Part shown: piece by piece, positions 36,052 through 47,318 of the stretch
Layout: each line of letters starts with the position of its first letter
How positions within the stretch are numbered: the stretch's first letter is position 1
NCBI GenBank assembly: GCA_016806645.1
Contig: JACSYO010002166.1
Location: forward strand, 2,241,996-2,305,995
Reading direction: 5' to 3'
From: Ophiodon elongatus
Taxonomy: Eukaryota; Chordata; Actinopteri; Perciformes; Hexagrammidae
DNA length: 64,000 bases
Notes under the pieces: generated by a model
The model's input: only the letters and a program-made list of their open reading frames with translations
What the model was told of the DNA's origin: nothing
The model's database searches: none
Program-made: the position numbers and the translations under genes

Positions 36052-38856
36052 GCTTTGCCTACTGAAGCCGCATCTGTAAGAACGCTGCTCAGATTACAGC
36101 ATAAACGGTGGGTTCAGGTGAAGCCTAACGTTTGCCAGATGCTGCGATAAAGTCACCAGGAGGTTAGCCTAACATTGGAGTGTTGTTGTTGGTCGGGGAG
36201 GGTGGAATCATCTGCCTCCTCAACAAGAGGGGGGCACACATCTGGCTCGAACAGAAAAGTCATTTATGAACATTTCTTCTGAAACGACCATGAGCACTGA
36301 TGCTTTCGCTTATCTGTGATATTTAAACGGCAGAGTTTAACTTAAATCTTGTGATCGATCAGTTTTGCAGCTGAGCAGAAAGGTAGCTCCTCTGTTTATC
36401 TGATCTTCAGTTTGTCCTCTGTAATCTCTCTGTCTCTCGGAGGCCTTACAGACGACTGGAGGACAATAATTAACTCAGTCACTCTACTCGTTGACACAGG
36501 TGAGCACTACTCGGGTTGTTAAACAGTCATTATAGGGCTGCTGTGATGCGAATGAACACACACACATTTGATTGACCACTAACATTGTCATAGCTTGTCT
36601 GTCACGTTAGGCTGAAGCCTATTCAGTTACAAAATGCCACTGTTGACTGTGTTAACACTGATTAGATAAAGGGGGTACATTTGACCGAATCCTCCAAAAC
36701 TCTTATCCTCTGCTGACACTCAACCTAAAACCCACAGGGGAAAATATATTTTTGACTTTTGACTTTTGTGAATACAATGCAGAGACGCAGTGATTTCTAT
36801 CAGTTTAACACTAATTCTCACCTCTCATAAACTGGGCTTTGTCAGGCCTATCTTTTGTTTTGGCCAAAGGAGCTGCTCTGCGTCCTTCACTGTGAAGCTT
36901 ATCAGTGGTGTTTGAAGCGCTCGTCTTTATCTGAGCTCACTGTGTTGAGGTCATCAGCCTGACCCAGTGGTCTCTATCGCTATCCTTCACTATTTCTCTG
37001 CCCCTTCTGCTTTTAAAAGGTTGATTCGTTCAAATGACCAAAATAAATCATTTATAACCCCAAATGTTTCCTGCCACGCAGACACATTTGAAATAGGTTT
37101 TGAGAGATCTTCTTGAGATTTTTTAAAGTTTGTTTACAGTGTTCTTGACTTTAATATGATTGTATGACAGAGAGAGAGGGTGATGACATAGGACAAAGTT
37201 TCCTGCCTCAAACTGGAAACGTTGTAGGTGTCTGAGCGGGTGTTTAGAGCGAAAATAGCACCGCGGTTAAAACATTTAAAATATGTGAGAAATTAAAATA
37301 GGATCCAGGACTGCCAGATTGAGTAATACATCTACGAGTTTAATAGCTTATCAGAAGGCAAAACACTGCCCAGTGTTTAGGTTAATAATACTAACAGAAT
37401 TGTGCACTTGTAGGTCTTTGAATGACTAAAGCAATGCTTTGATGGATGACGTTGCATAGTGTTGAAACAACAAAGTCTTGAGGTTCAATTTCTGTTTTTA
37501 TTTATTTTTTACTACACTGTCCCCAGTGCATTGATACCCTGGTATTACTGACATGAATTAGGCACATTAATTCATATAACGCAGTGCTTATGTCGGAACA
37601 ACTCAACTACCAGGACAGCCTCTCTATGATTACTGCATCCAACCCAATGCAACAAATGATAGAGTTTTGTTTATGGGATTTATTTTCATTTTCTTATCAT
37701 TTGGGTGAACCAAACTTTTAACATATCTTTTCATATTAGTCATCATTAGTTTTGTTTGAATTTCTGAGTCTTTATCTGTCTTCCCATACAAATAATATTA
37801 AACCTAAATGCTTCCAGTTTTTCAGAACTGGCCTCTACAGACCATATTCCTCTTTTGGCCATTCTGGGGAATTGGAGGAAGCAACATTTTTAGAAATCTT
37901 GAGTGGCTTTGACCCTCCACTTTGACCAGACTCTTAACTTAGTGGCGCGGGGATATTTTCAGTAAATTACAGAGTAGCCAGAGAATGTTAGCAGGAAGTG
38001 TCCATAAAACAATACACACCGACCAGACATGGATAAACAGATATAGGCATGTCCTGGTAGTGTTACTCTCTTTAGGAATGACTCATGATTCTGTTACTTC
38101 AGCTTTTATTCTCAGCAACAATACAAAGATGTTCAAGCTTGTTTTTTTGGTTTTTTTGCATAGAGCTCCTCATAAGCAGCAACAACAGCGTTAACCGAGG
38201 TGCAATGGGTCACATAGAGGGTCGATGATCTCTTTAACTCTGGGTCACGGCCTAAACTGTTCATGGACACGACAAGAACAGCAATAAGTTTTAAAAACTC
38301 CCACAGCGAAAGACAAACACACTGGATCATTACAACGTTAATAACGTGATGTGTTTTTAATGGTTTCACACACACAAAAGCCAATTTAGACTCGCTCCAT
38401 AAAACCCAGCTGAATATGGCAATGCATAGCTGACAAGCTGGCAGAGTGTCCATTTTCCCTGAGGCCTTATGACCATCACATGTTGCCGTGAACGTCACAC
38501 TGCCATGATTAAAAAGCCACTTCAGTGGAAGAGGGTTTATGTTAGTGTTTGGAAAGGGATGGTGGGGGTGGGGTTGAACAGAAAACTTACAATATGAGAA
38601 TATAAATCACTCTAAATGGAGAAAGCATGTAAGCAGACAAGTATATGACAACCAGACAGAATGAGAGACAGTCCAGTAGCAAGGCCCAGGGAGTGTGTTG
38701 TTTTTGATTGGTTACGGAGCTCAGTAGTCTGTGTAAGAGCTTTTAATCAGGTCACTGAGAGCCCAGACCTCTCTGCTCCCACTCTGCCCCCTCCGTCTGG
38801 AGGGCTCCTACAGGGGTGACCAAGAGGGGCACCACTGACCCAGATTAGGAAAGGGT

Positions 38857-38858
<2 letters not shown>

Positions 38859-38927
<69 letters not shown>

Positions 38928-39087
38928 AGCGGTGGGAATCTGCTGTGTATCATGTCTCAGTCCCCACTGTTTCAATTCATTAGCAGCACAAGGAGGAGAC
39001 AAGAGAGATGAGGAGGAGTGGCAAGTGTGTGGGTGTGTGGGTGCGTGTGTGTCTGTGTGTGTGTTCATGCATGCTTACATATAAATG

Positions 39088-39126
<39 letters not shown>

Positions 39127-39245
39127 GGAGTGGGGACAGACAAAAGACGAAGTGTTAAAAGAATACAAAGCCAGTGACAGAAGGAGAAAGTCACTGCTGC
39201 TGCGCATCTTAGATGTCAGGGACCCACTTGACCTAGAAACACATG

Positions 39246-39272
<27 letters not shown>
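38859..39272. repeat. Cluster of GT and AC arrays
   Basis: (GT)n at 38859-38921 and 39091-39124 and (AC)n at 39247-39272 within about 410 bases. The last is complementary to the first two. Confidence 0.95.
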
Positions 39273-39281
<9 letters not shown>

Positions 39282-40655
39282 ATACCCACCAGGGACCTAA
39301 TGGCCTCTGTCTGTGTGTCTCTGTGAAGCCTGACCAGCTGAACCCCTGCAGCAGCAGCGGTAGTGAGGCTCCTCCACGTCTTTCTCTCAATCCCTCTCTG
39401 ACTGTGTTCAAAATTGCATAATAATGTTCTCAATGAATATGTAATACACACTACTGACTAAATTAACAATTAGCAGCAGACAGACTATCAAGTATACTCA
39501 AGCAGTATGTCTTCTCTGCATCACATGACTGTATTGACCGTTACCGGTCCGAGCTACCCGTTGAATGACAATTGTGTATCACAAATGTAAATCAACATTA
39601 TCTCTTCCACTCAATTTGATAGTTTCCGGAATTACTTTAAGGCAAATTAAAATGATAAATATTGTAGAGTTAATTAAATGTGTTTTCGAGAGTACATTAT
39701 ATGTGTGAAATTCCATGTTTTTTCTTCCTAACTGTGCCTTAATGTCACTCGCCATCATTTGTAATTCTTTTATCCAACTGCTAATTATTTAAACCATCTG
39801 ACTCACAGTCCCCCATTGAACGATCTGATGAGCCACAGAGCATTTTAGGGTGGTTGAGTATGTCCAGTAAGCTCATGTCTCGTAGTCAAAAATTCTTGTT
39901 TAATCTAGTATACATCCAGGCATTTCTTTCTAGCGCCACGTACAGTGCAGTTGGAATGCACTACATACTGTTTTCAGTCATACTTAGTGTGAATAGTATA
40001 CTTTGAACAAAGACTGTCTCTGTCTCTTTCTTATTTCTGTCACTTGCCCTCAAGTTTATCCTGCAGTCATTTTCCACACTAATGTTCTTCAACTTTTCTC
40101 AGCTTGATCTCTTCAATGGGCTTCCTGATCACCCCTACAGATTTCCTGTTTGTATCTCTCCATCTTGCTCCCGCGGCCCATGTCGTCTCCTCACAAAGAC
40201 ATGTGCATTAACTTGTGTTGTGTGGGGTCTGGGAACGAATTGGATGGCTGTGGTGGGCCTCGATCACCACGATGAGCACAGGCTGGCCAGTTGAACCTGT
40301 CACTGCAACTTAATACGCAGTTATTGGCTAATCGGTAAAAAATGTTGGGATTGCTTTTTTTTCGTTTCAGTCGTCTCCTGGCACTGCAACTTGCAGGCTT
40401 CTCCTCCATCTAGCTTGGGTTTCTTAAACCAACTGATCAACCAATTTTCTCCCAGCATTATATTCAAAAGCAGATTAGCATCCAAAATAAACTTCATTTG
40501 GAGGCGTGCAAGTGTAAGAAGGGTTTTGGATCCCACTCTCAAACACTTTTGGTGTCTTTATGTACAAGCCATGCTCTGTGTGGGGTCTCACAAAAAAATT
40601 GACCCAGACAGTCCGTAATTACAAGGTCAAAATTCTCGTTCAAGCGAGTTTAATG

Positions 40656-40700
40656 TGTATTCACCACAAATGTCCCACTCGCAAAACAACAGTAAGAACA
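40656..40700 (+). repeat. Dispersed-repeat fragment, copy A
   Basis: TATTCACCACAAATGTCCCA and the following 20 bases resemble 50616-50660 (TATTCACCGCAAATGTGTCA and on), in the same orientation and both preceded by TTTAATGT. About three-quarters of the aligned bases agree, suggesting the same old repeat family. Confidence 0.4.
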
Positions 40701-41880
40701 GCAATTACACAAGAGTATTTAATTATCATGGTTATCATCTGGTAGTCATCTGCAAATTGTGGCATGGTCTTGATTTGGGTTAACACTTAAAGATGTAGCT
40801 CCATACTGAAAGCTCAAGACTGGATGTGGATCCGACTCTTTCTTCCCTGGAAATGTGGAGATGACTAGCAGACACACGTTGTCTCTGTGCTCTCTGCAGA
40901 AACTCATTTTGGTGTTTATTTGTGTGGTTTAAAAACAGAGGAATGGTTTTAGAAAGAGAACATTAGGGCCTGCAGTGCTTCCATTAATGGTCATCCAGTG
41001 GAGGACTACAGCAGCAAGTTCACTGTCAGCTCTAGAGTGGCTGTAAATAATCATTCTGAGTCTGACTGCTTGACAGTCTGTTGGGCAGGCTGAAGACAGC
41101 AGTGATGTATCTCCTGAATAAATCTATTTATTAATCAAAAGTGATCCGATACAATTCAGATTCTTCACCTGTTCCAAGTGGTTTGAGAGAAATGATGGAA
41201 GTTGTTATGACTAATCAGTTCACCATCACCTACACCAACTGGCCCCAACCACGATCACCGAGTTTGACCTTTACTATGCTTACACAAAGCCAGATGTTTA
41301 TCCTCATTGGATGGCTGTGGAATAAACGGACTGTTCCAGTCAGGGGCGATGAAAATGACAAAACAATAGTGTGACTAACAGCTGGCAGCCTCTCTGCCCG
41401 CTACGCTGAACATTACAGTCAGCTTGCTTTGGCCCTATTTGGTGGCCATGGCCTTCTGTGACCTGCAATTTAGTTGTGTGGCCTCCATGCAGGAATAAAT
41501 GGAGGTCTTATAACTTTAAAATCACACCCATAGACAGGGCCACCTGACAACATGATAATGACAACAGCAAAGTTCCCACAATGGGCAGCGCTAGTAGTGG
41601 GAGACTATTGCCCTATGTCACTGACTTCTGTAATACTATGGTTTAAGGTGTGTTGTACCTCCAAGCACCACATTACCACATTTTCATTAACGCCATTATT
41701 TCAATAGGCTGTGTTTAATGGAACATTGACTTTTACACAAATTGATTTTGTTCACTCTACCTGAAAATTTCAAGTGATTACTAATTAATGGCAAAACAAA
41801 GATACAGAAGTCCCAAATTGTATTTAGATACAATTGGGAAAGACAGTAGTTCTCACCTGAGATTAAAAAAAGCATCATAA

Positions 41881-42290
41881 AGGAATATTCTGGTGATTTA
41901 GTTTTTCACTACCATGAAGTTGGGGGTCTGTGAGAGATAAATTAGCAGAAGCTACATCCTGATTTTTACTCCTTGGTATGGGTCAAGCTCCACAAATCCT
42001 ACAATGCCCATGATGCAACTATAGAGTATCTCTGTTATAAAGTTCCTTGTCTGGCAAAAATACATACCTACACCTTTCAAACCCTGCACCTACAGATTGT
42101 AATGCAGACTTTCTGTCAAACATGTGTTGTCCCAAAGCCAAGTCCAGATGACCTTGTTGACATCATGACATCAGCAGGATTATTTCTTCAGACTTGCAAA
42201 CGTTATTACCGGCTTTGTAGTCCTCCTTGTGACTAGTGACCTATAGGTGTCACAAGTGAACACATGTTAAGGGATTTTGCTACAGCTGCA
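41881..42290. repeat. Possible old interspersed repeat
   Basis: The segment includes AAGCTCCACAAATCCTACAA, CCCATGATGCAAC, GACATCATGACATCAGCAGG and GGCTTTGTAGTCCTCCTTGTGAC, a texture like a diverged teleost repeat. I cannot show ends or a target duplication, so this is tentative. Confidence 0.35.
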
Positions 42291-43259
42291 AAGAAAATAA
42301 CACACGTGTTTAAAAAATATATATTTAAGTATTATGTTTAGATTTTGTCCACAACAGATTTGGTCTGTTAGATCCCCAAAAGTTTCAAACGAGTTTTAAT
42401 GCAATCAATCACACCTGTTTTTAGATCTGGCTCAACCAAGATACCTTATAGTTTATTGTTAACCAAACAGCCACAGTGGCAGAGACATAAAGAGGCTCAA
42501 TTCTGTTGGATTGAGTTTGCAGTGCTTCTTAACAGCCACAATGGGCACATGTTGTTCTGAGTGACTGAATCCATGAATGAAGTACGTGGGTGAGTTTCTT
42601 TCTTAATACATTGGGTGTCCTCTCATCTAAAAACTAGGCAATAGCATTATGCACAAGCTTGAACAAGAGACTCAAAGATAAATATCAAGTGACCAGTACA
42701 AATCAACAATGTGCATTAAATGTCATGTCGCCGCCTGGGTCACTAGGGACAAAAGTTCTGGATCTGTAGGCTGTTCAAAGCCGATGGAGAGGACTGTAGG
42801 GTCTTTGATGAAGGACAGAGTGAAAACAGGGAGCAGAGGAGGAGGAGGAATCCTGAACAACACACACCAGGGATACAAAGAATTAAGTTTCAGTGTGTTT
42901 CTTGCCACTTAATTATCCCCGCCAAGATGGGCCTGCACTTGTGGATGAAAAAGATACCCTTCTGTATACAACACTGCCTCTCCACATGGCAGTATGGTGG
43001 TTTCCCTCCCTCCTTCTGTCTCATCTCACAAGATGACCCTCATTACTCTACACTATGTTCTGTTGTTACCAGAAGTAGAAAGAGACACTTTGTTTATGTT
43101 GAAGGAAGGTGTTTTGAGAGGTAAAGATGAGTGAAAGGGTGAGCTCTAGATCCTGTGGAAACACATTCAGTCACAGAGGTGAAACAGATGTTTAGACTTA
43201 GGATTATGTGATTTTTTATTTTATTTTTTTTTTTACCTAAGTTTTTTGCATGTCAACAA

Positions 43260-43558
43260 AATATACCGGATTGAAAATTTAATTGAGAGAGAGAAGTAGA
43301 GAAGAGGAGAGAGAAGGGGCGCTGCTAATTATGCATGGCGATTGTTGATGGCTTGATTGTCTGCGTCCAGCTGCACGGAGGAGCGGGGAGAGGGAGAGGG
43401 AGGGCGGGGAGAGAGGCAGACTCACTGACGCCAGGCTCGGAATTCTCCCATCCATTGAAAGAGAGACCCGATTGTGTCCGGGGCCTTTCCGACAAGCACC
43501 TGATCCTTGCCCAGACACACTACTGCGTGTGTGTGTGTGAGAGAGAGTGAGAGAGAGC

Positions 43559-43611
<53 letters not shown>

Positions 43612-43990
43612 TGTGTGTGATTTTACGCACTGAAAACTCTGGAATCTGCAGACAAGCGCTGTCATGGGAGAAAAATACTCTGTTGGCATTTTTGATATCC
43701 TAGAAATAGCTCCTAGTCACTAGAAATAAATACGGAATCAGGGGCAGTGCTTTCTTTCGATCATCAAAATCAAATGGGATAATGTTTGCGTCGACTCCAC
43801 ATGGAGGTCTTTAATCCCCAAACTCATTTGCCATTCAGCCCAGTTTGCTAAATCAGCAAATACGAACAATTATTTTCCCACCAGACCTGGGAAATTCAGT
43901 GCAATATTTGACTTCCCCTTGACATATTTAAAAAAAGATATTTAAGGTCAAAGTCTTGTTTGGATACTCTGCACCGCTCACACATTATAT
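43260..43990. promoter_or_regulatory. Candidate id3 distal regulatory block
   Basis: Two non-repetitive stretches (about 43260-43500 and 43655-43990) flank a GA/GT microsatellite at 43527-43620. They contain homeodomain-type TAATTATGCAT, a SOX-like AACAAT near 43865 and AAATCAGCAAAT-type motifs, and they lie 2-3 kb upstream of id3. The complex motif content suggests an enhancer, but this is inference without comparative data. Confidence 0.25.
43527..43620. repeat. GT/GA compound microsatellite
   Basis: GT, then about 75 bases of GA-rich repeat, then GT, between two candidate regulatory stretches upstream of id3. Confidence 0.9.
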
Positions 43991-43999
43991 CTTTAGAAT

Positions 44000-44689
44000 A
44001 GCGCTGGACTGAAGTCCTGTCTCACGGTTCAATATTGTGGTTTGCTCTAAAGTGCACTCGTCATGCAGGGTCAACGGTTGTGGGGGATAAGGTGGGAGGG
44101 ATGAAGGCAGGGAGGGGGGTGATTGCCAGGAGGAAGACAGTGACTTCAACATCTGTTAAACCTCTGCATAATGGGGAGGATATCTCCAGCCGTGCCCATT
44201 TGCGTACAAATGTGCCGAAAATAAAGATAAGAACGCATTGTGTAATTGCCCATTGTCTTAAAATAGTGTGTTATATTTAATCAACTCTTTTTGTCTCATG
44301 TGAGGTTACGTAATATCAATTTTGACATCATTATAATAGCCTACCATTTAACCTCAAATTGATAGTTGCTTAGTTCAGAGTGGGTGAGACGTTAAAGGTG
44401 GTTGTAAAATGTCTGGGGAACACAGGCCAATATCCTGGCAACCACGGACCGTTGAGCAACTCTATCTAACTACTGTACATCGGCAGAATTATATTACTTC
44501 ACAGCATAAAGTTAGACATGGAGTTGTCCTGTCTTTAATTATGATCTCATGTTGACTGCTTTCCTGTTACTTTTCATCACGAGATCCGTCTCCAGGCCAT
44601 GTTGGCGTATTCATCATTGCACAATTATGGAGTATTTTAAAAGGTTTTCCTCAAACTTTCTCTGAGTACGACTGCAGATGGGAGGAGGG
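44000..44689. other. Noncoding sequence upstream of id3
   Basis: This is AT-rich unique sequence with no exon that I can support. A purine-rich stretch lies at 44085-44140, and a short complex segment near 44580-44650 (containing GGCCATGTTGGCG and CACAATTATGG) could be part of an enhancer. Confidence 0.4.
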
Positions 44690-44945
44690 AAGCGTGCGGG
44701 GCGTAGATCTGTGGCCGTGAGTGACAGACTCGGTCATCCAATTGGATCTCTGAGCGCCTGTGCTTCTCTCCCCTCTGGTGCTGGACGGGGGAGGGCGGGC
44801 CGTCTGCCAAAGAGGGGAGTGCGCGTTGGGGTGAATGGATGACGTCGGGAGGCTGGCGCCAGCATGTCTGGGACTGGCGCGTTAGATCAACACAGCTGGG
44901 CCGGGATAGGACACACAGCTGGCTCAGGCCTGCATTCCTCTACAA
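44690..44945 (+). promoter_or_regulatory. id3: GC-rich upstream enhancer of id3 with a BMP/SMAD response element
   Basis: This is a GC-rich block in AT-rich surroundings, about 1.2-1.4 kb before the id3 start codon. At its centre, TGGCGCC (44854-44860), five bases and GTCT (44866-44869) form the bipartite SMAD1/5-SMAD4 arrangement known for BMP response elements of vertebrate Id genes. A CRE-like TGACGTCG sits just upstream at 44840-44847, and a second TGGCGCG at 44875-44881. Placement and layout resemble the far-upstream BMP element of mammalian Id1. It most likely makes id3 an immediate BMP target. Confidence 0.75.
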
Positions 44946-45890
44946 AACAGGATTGTGAGAAAAGGGGAAAATAAGACCCAAATAGGAGCAGAACGGGACG
45001 TGCTTTGATGTAAACTAAAACGGAGCAACATTTGAAGTTGTTAAAATATAATTTTCATAAAGCTGTTTCCTCTCAAAAGAAGGTTTGACTTTAGCAGTAG
45101 AAGTGACTGCACGGATTAAGTGCACCTTAATATTCTTCACGGGTTGAATTATTGTTGATCAGACACGCATTTGGGCTATTAGAGAAGGACTATATACTAT
45201 CAAAACATTAATAATCAGTCAATAAATCCACATCCAATGACCGATCATCAGAATAACCTTTTCTTAGCAATTTACTAATGTAGAAAATAACCTGTCCTTC
45301 CACTGACCTTTTACCTATATTATATAAATATCCTATTTTCAACATCTTTATTTTAGGATGCACATAGTGAGTCCTAAAACAAGCACATGCACTGATCGAA
45401 TACCTATTGTACAACAGGCTCTCATCATATCTGTCTATATAGTTTTGAAGAAGTTTGATTAAGTGTTTTCAGAGTCTTGACACATGTCAGACATGCTGCC
45501 AAAAACTTTATGAAGAATTTACAGCAATCAATAAAAAGAAGTCATGCATGATTATCTAGCATGGAACATGATGACAAGTGTCAAGACTTGCATTTGTTTG
45601 GAATTATAGCAGTTAATAAAAGTAAAGGTGAGATAGAAACTGGTAAAAATCTATATTAAAACGTCCATCTTTGCTCCTATAGTTCAGTCGGCTTGTTGTA
45701 AACTAAAAGTATTCCTCTTTTTACTGGAGATTCTTCAAAACTTGCAATGTGCCCCACTTTGAGAACTTCTTTCTGTCTATTTCAAACAAATAGCACCACC
45801 TGGAAGAGGCGACTAATTGATTGACAATCCCCTCCAGGCATCCCAGCCCTAATTTCCTCATTCTTTCCAACCCTTCCACAAGGTGACATC
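44946..45890. other. Sequence between id3 enhancer and promoter
   Basis: This is AT-rich unique sequence with no array, repeat or exon that I can recognise. Short open frames here lack splice context and similarity to known proteins. Confidence 0.4.
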
Positions 45891-46010
45891 GGCCAATGAG
45901 AACCGTCTTGCTCGTTTCACGGACCAATCGGAGCGCGATGCGAGAAAGGGGCCGTCCGCAGGCGCGCAGTGTATAAAGACCTACGCGTAATCGCTGTCAC
46001 AGCACTGTAG
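45891..46010 (+). promoter_or_regulatory. id3: id3 core promoter (TATA, two CCAAT boxes)
   Basis: Two CCAAT boxes (45893-45897 and 45924-45928) precede a GC-rich segment and a TATA box TATAAA at 45972-45977. This predicts a transcription start near 46000-46005, leaving a 5' leader of about 130 bases with a (TTG)n tract at 46091-46105. A focused TATA promoter fits a rapidly inducible immediate-early type gene. Confidence 0.8.
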
Positions 46011-46131
46011 CGTTTTCAAGACAGCGATTAAAGAAGCCCCCAAGAGGAGGAAAACCTTCGAAAACTCTCACTCGATCATCAAGCCGAGTCTTGTTGTTGT
46101 TGTTGTTTTTTTTATTGTTTCTGTTTTCACC

Positions 46132-46431
46132 ATGAAAGCCATCAGTCCCGTCCGCTCGGTGAGGAGCTGCTACAAGGCCGTGTGCTGCATTTCGGAGCAG
46201 AGTCTCGCCATCAGCCGGAATAAACACTCGTGTCTGGAGGAGCCGGTGGGCGCCCTGTGCGACATGAACGACTGCTACTCCAAGCTGAAGGAGCTGGTGC
46301 CGAGCATCCCGCAGAACAAGTCGGTCAGCCAGGTGGAGATCCTGCAACACGTTATCGACTACATCTTCGACCTGCAGATCGCGCTGGAGGCGGAGGACAC
46401 GGCCACGCCGGAGATGGTTTTGTCAATAAAG
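46132..46431 (+). CDS. id3: id3 coding exon 1
   Basis: Exactly 100 codons from ATG to AAG, followed by the strong donor GTGAGG at 46432. The exon contains the whole HLH domain. It is much more GC-rich than its surroundings. Reading continues open through the donor to a TAA at 46588-46590. Confidence 0.95.
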
Positions 46432-46887
46432 GTGAGGTGGGGGGGGGACGCGGGCTGCAGCGTGGACTGCCGCTTGTCCTTCAACATCACCAGACCCTGG
46501 CAGTCACTAACAGCACGTCTCGTGGAGCTCTCTGCGCTATGTACAGATCTCTGCGTTGCTCTGCAAAAAGAGAGCCTTTTTTTTTTTTAATTTCAGTCGA
46601 TCTGGGTTCTGTAAAGTTGATTCCACTTGCCAACGCGACGTGCATCCCCGCTTGCATGCATGGCGTTGATAATGTATTTTAGACTGTTGTGCTTCAGTAG
46701 TAGATGCTGATCTCTGATATGTGATGTTGTGGCAGAGATGTTACACCATAAATACAGTTATTCTTGTTTACATGCAATAAGATCAAGAGTACTGTCAGCG
46801 TCTTAACACTGCTTCCTTTTGCTCTCCATTCAGACTGCGGACCTTGCTCGCAATTTCTCCAAAGAAGAAGGGCGGTTGTGCCATTAA
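46132..46887 (+). CDS. id3: Inhibitor of DNA binding 3 (HLH protein), complete coding region in two exons
   Basis: Id proteins have a helix-loop-helix but no basic region. They bind E proteins and related bHLH factors and stop them binding DNA, holding progenitors undifferentiated. Exons 46132-46431 and 46834-46887 join in phase 0 to give 117 residues. The N-terminus MKAISPVRSVRSCY carries the Ser5-Pro site that is a CDK2 target in Id2/Id3. The HLH spans about residues 44-85 (DMNDCYSKLKELVP, loop, then VSQVEILQHVIDYIFDLQ). The C-terminus is NFSKEEGRLCH. The start has a good context (A at -3). Among Id1-4, the N- and C-terminal sequences and the e2f2 neighbour both favour id3; a mis-assigned id1 is the only realistic alternative. 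Regulation by the upstream BMP element is likely. Confidence 0.93.
46432..46833 (+). other. id3: id3 intron 1 (402 bp)
   Basis: GTGAGG donor and CAG acceptor. The frame of exon 1 stays open for 52 further codons into this intron, so a retained-intron product of 152 residues is possible. A poly-T run lies near 46577-46589. Confidence 0.85.
46834..46887 (+). CDS. id3: id3 coding exon 2 (C-terminal tail)
   Basis: The acceptor is CCATTCAG ending at 46833. The exon encodes TADLARNFSKEEGRLCH and stops at TAA (46885-46887). It continues as 3'UTR to a donor GT at 46905. This tail is too short to stand out as an open frame, but it matches the conserved C-terminus of fish Id3. Confidence 0.9.
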   Translation, partial: TADLARNFSKEEGRLCH

Positions 46888-46904
46888 GATGAAGGCAGAT
46901 CATG

Positions 46905-47318
46905 GTATGTATTTATTATTTGATAATCAATCTTAATGTCTTCCCTATAAATTGCTACAATCACGAGCTGCATGTCTTTTTAGAAACGGCATATCTTCGC
47001 AACACTCGCTTAGAAATCCAACAGTGTGTTGTTTTAACTTACAAACTGAAATAACTTCAAAATAAAACTTTTAATACCAGCGAGAATAGTGTCGGCTTTG
47101 TTGAGACGAAGGTCTCCTTGCCCTCCACATTAACTACGGTCGCCAATTAGACAGGCCAGTGAATGTGTAGCGGATTCATTGCTATCTGCCTGGGGTTAAT
47201 GAAAGTTCCATGCTAGGCGCCAGTCTGTCTGCTCTCCTCTGCAGGGAGGGAGGGACGGAGGGAGGGAGGGTGAGAGGGAGAGATCTGACTTCACTTTTCT
47301 TCCTTTCTCTCCATGCAG
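46905..47318 (+). other. id3: id3 intron 2 within the 3'UTR
   Basis: Donor GTATGT at 46905, seventeen bases after the stop codon, and acceptor CCATGCAG ending at 47318 with a pyrimidine tract. Mammalian ID3 also has a third, noncoding exon, so this arrangement fits. The intron right arm holds a GGGA-rich stretch at about 47243-47285. Confidence 0.65.

Larger units (their letters stand above)
23471..43250. other. Intergenic region between msra and id3 (about 20 kb), no gene recognised
   Basis: I found no exon with recognisable protein similarity on either strand. Contents are a second copy of the 79-bp duplicated sequence (24959-25037), CA/GT arrays (24926-24958, 25826-25884, 32621-32689, 32967-33016, 35359-35477, 36025-36050, 38859-38921, 39091-39124, 39247-39272), an old repeat at about 29588-29805, and possible repeats at 40656-40700 and 41881-42290. 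The remainder is unassigned and may include distal id3 regulatory DNA. Confidence 0.6.

Noticed and set aside
39489..40005. Possible MITE with AGTATACT-containing ends
   Set aside because: AGTATACT is self-complementary, so matching ends are weak evidence; I could not extend the terminal repeat or find a target duplication.
46230..46682. 150-residue open frame on the + strand overlapping id3 exon 1 in another frame
   Set aside because: It is a shadow of the GC-rich id3 exon and crosses the id3 donor; the id3 frame carries all the conserved residues.
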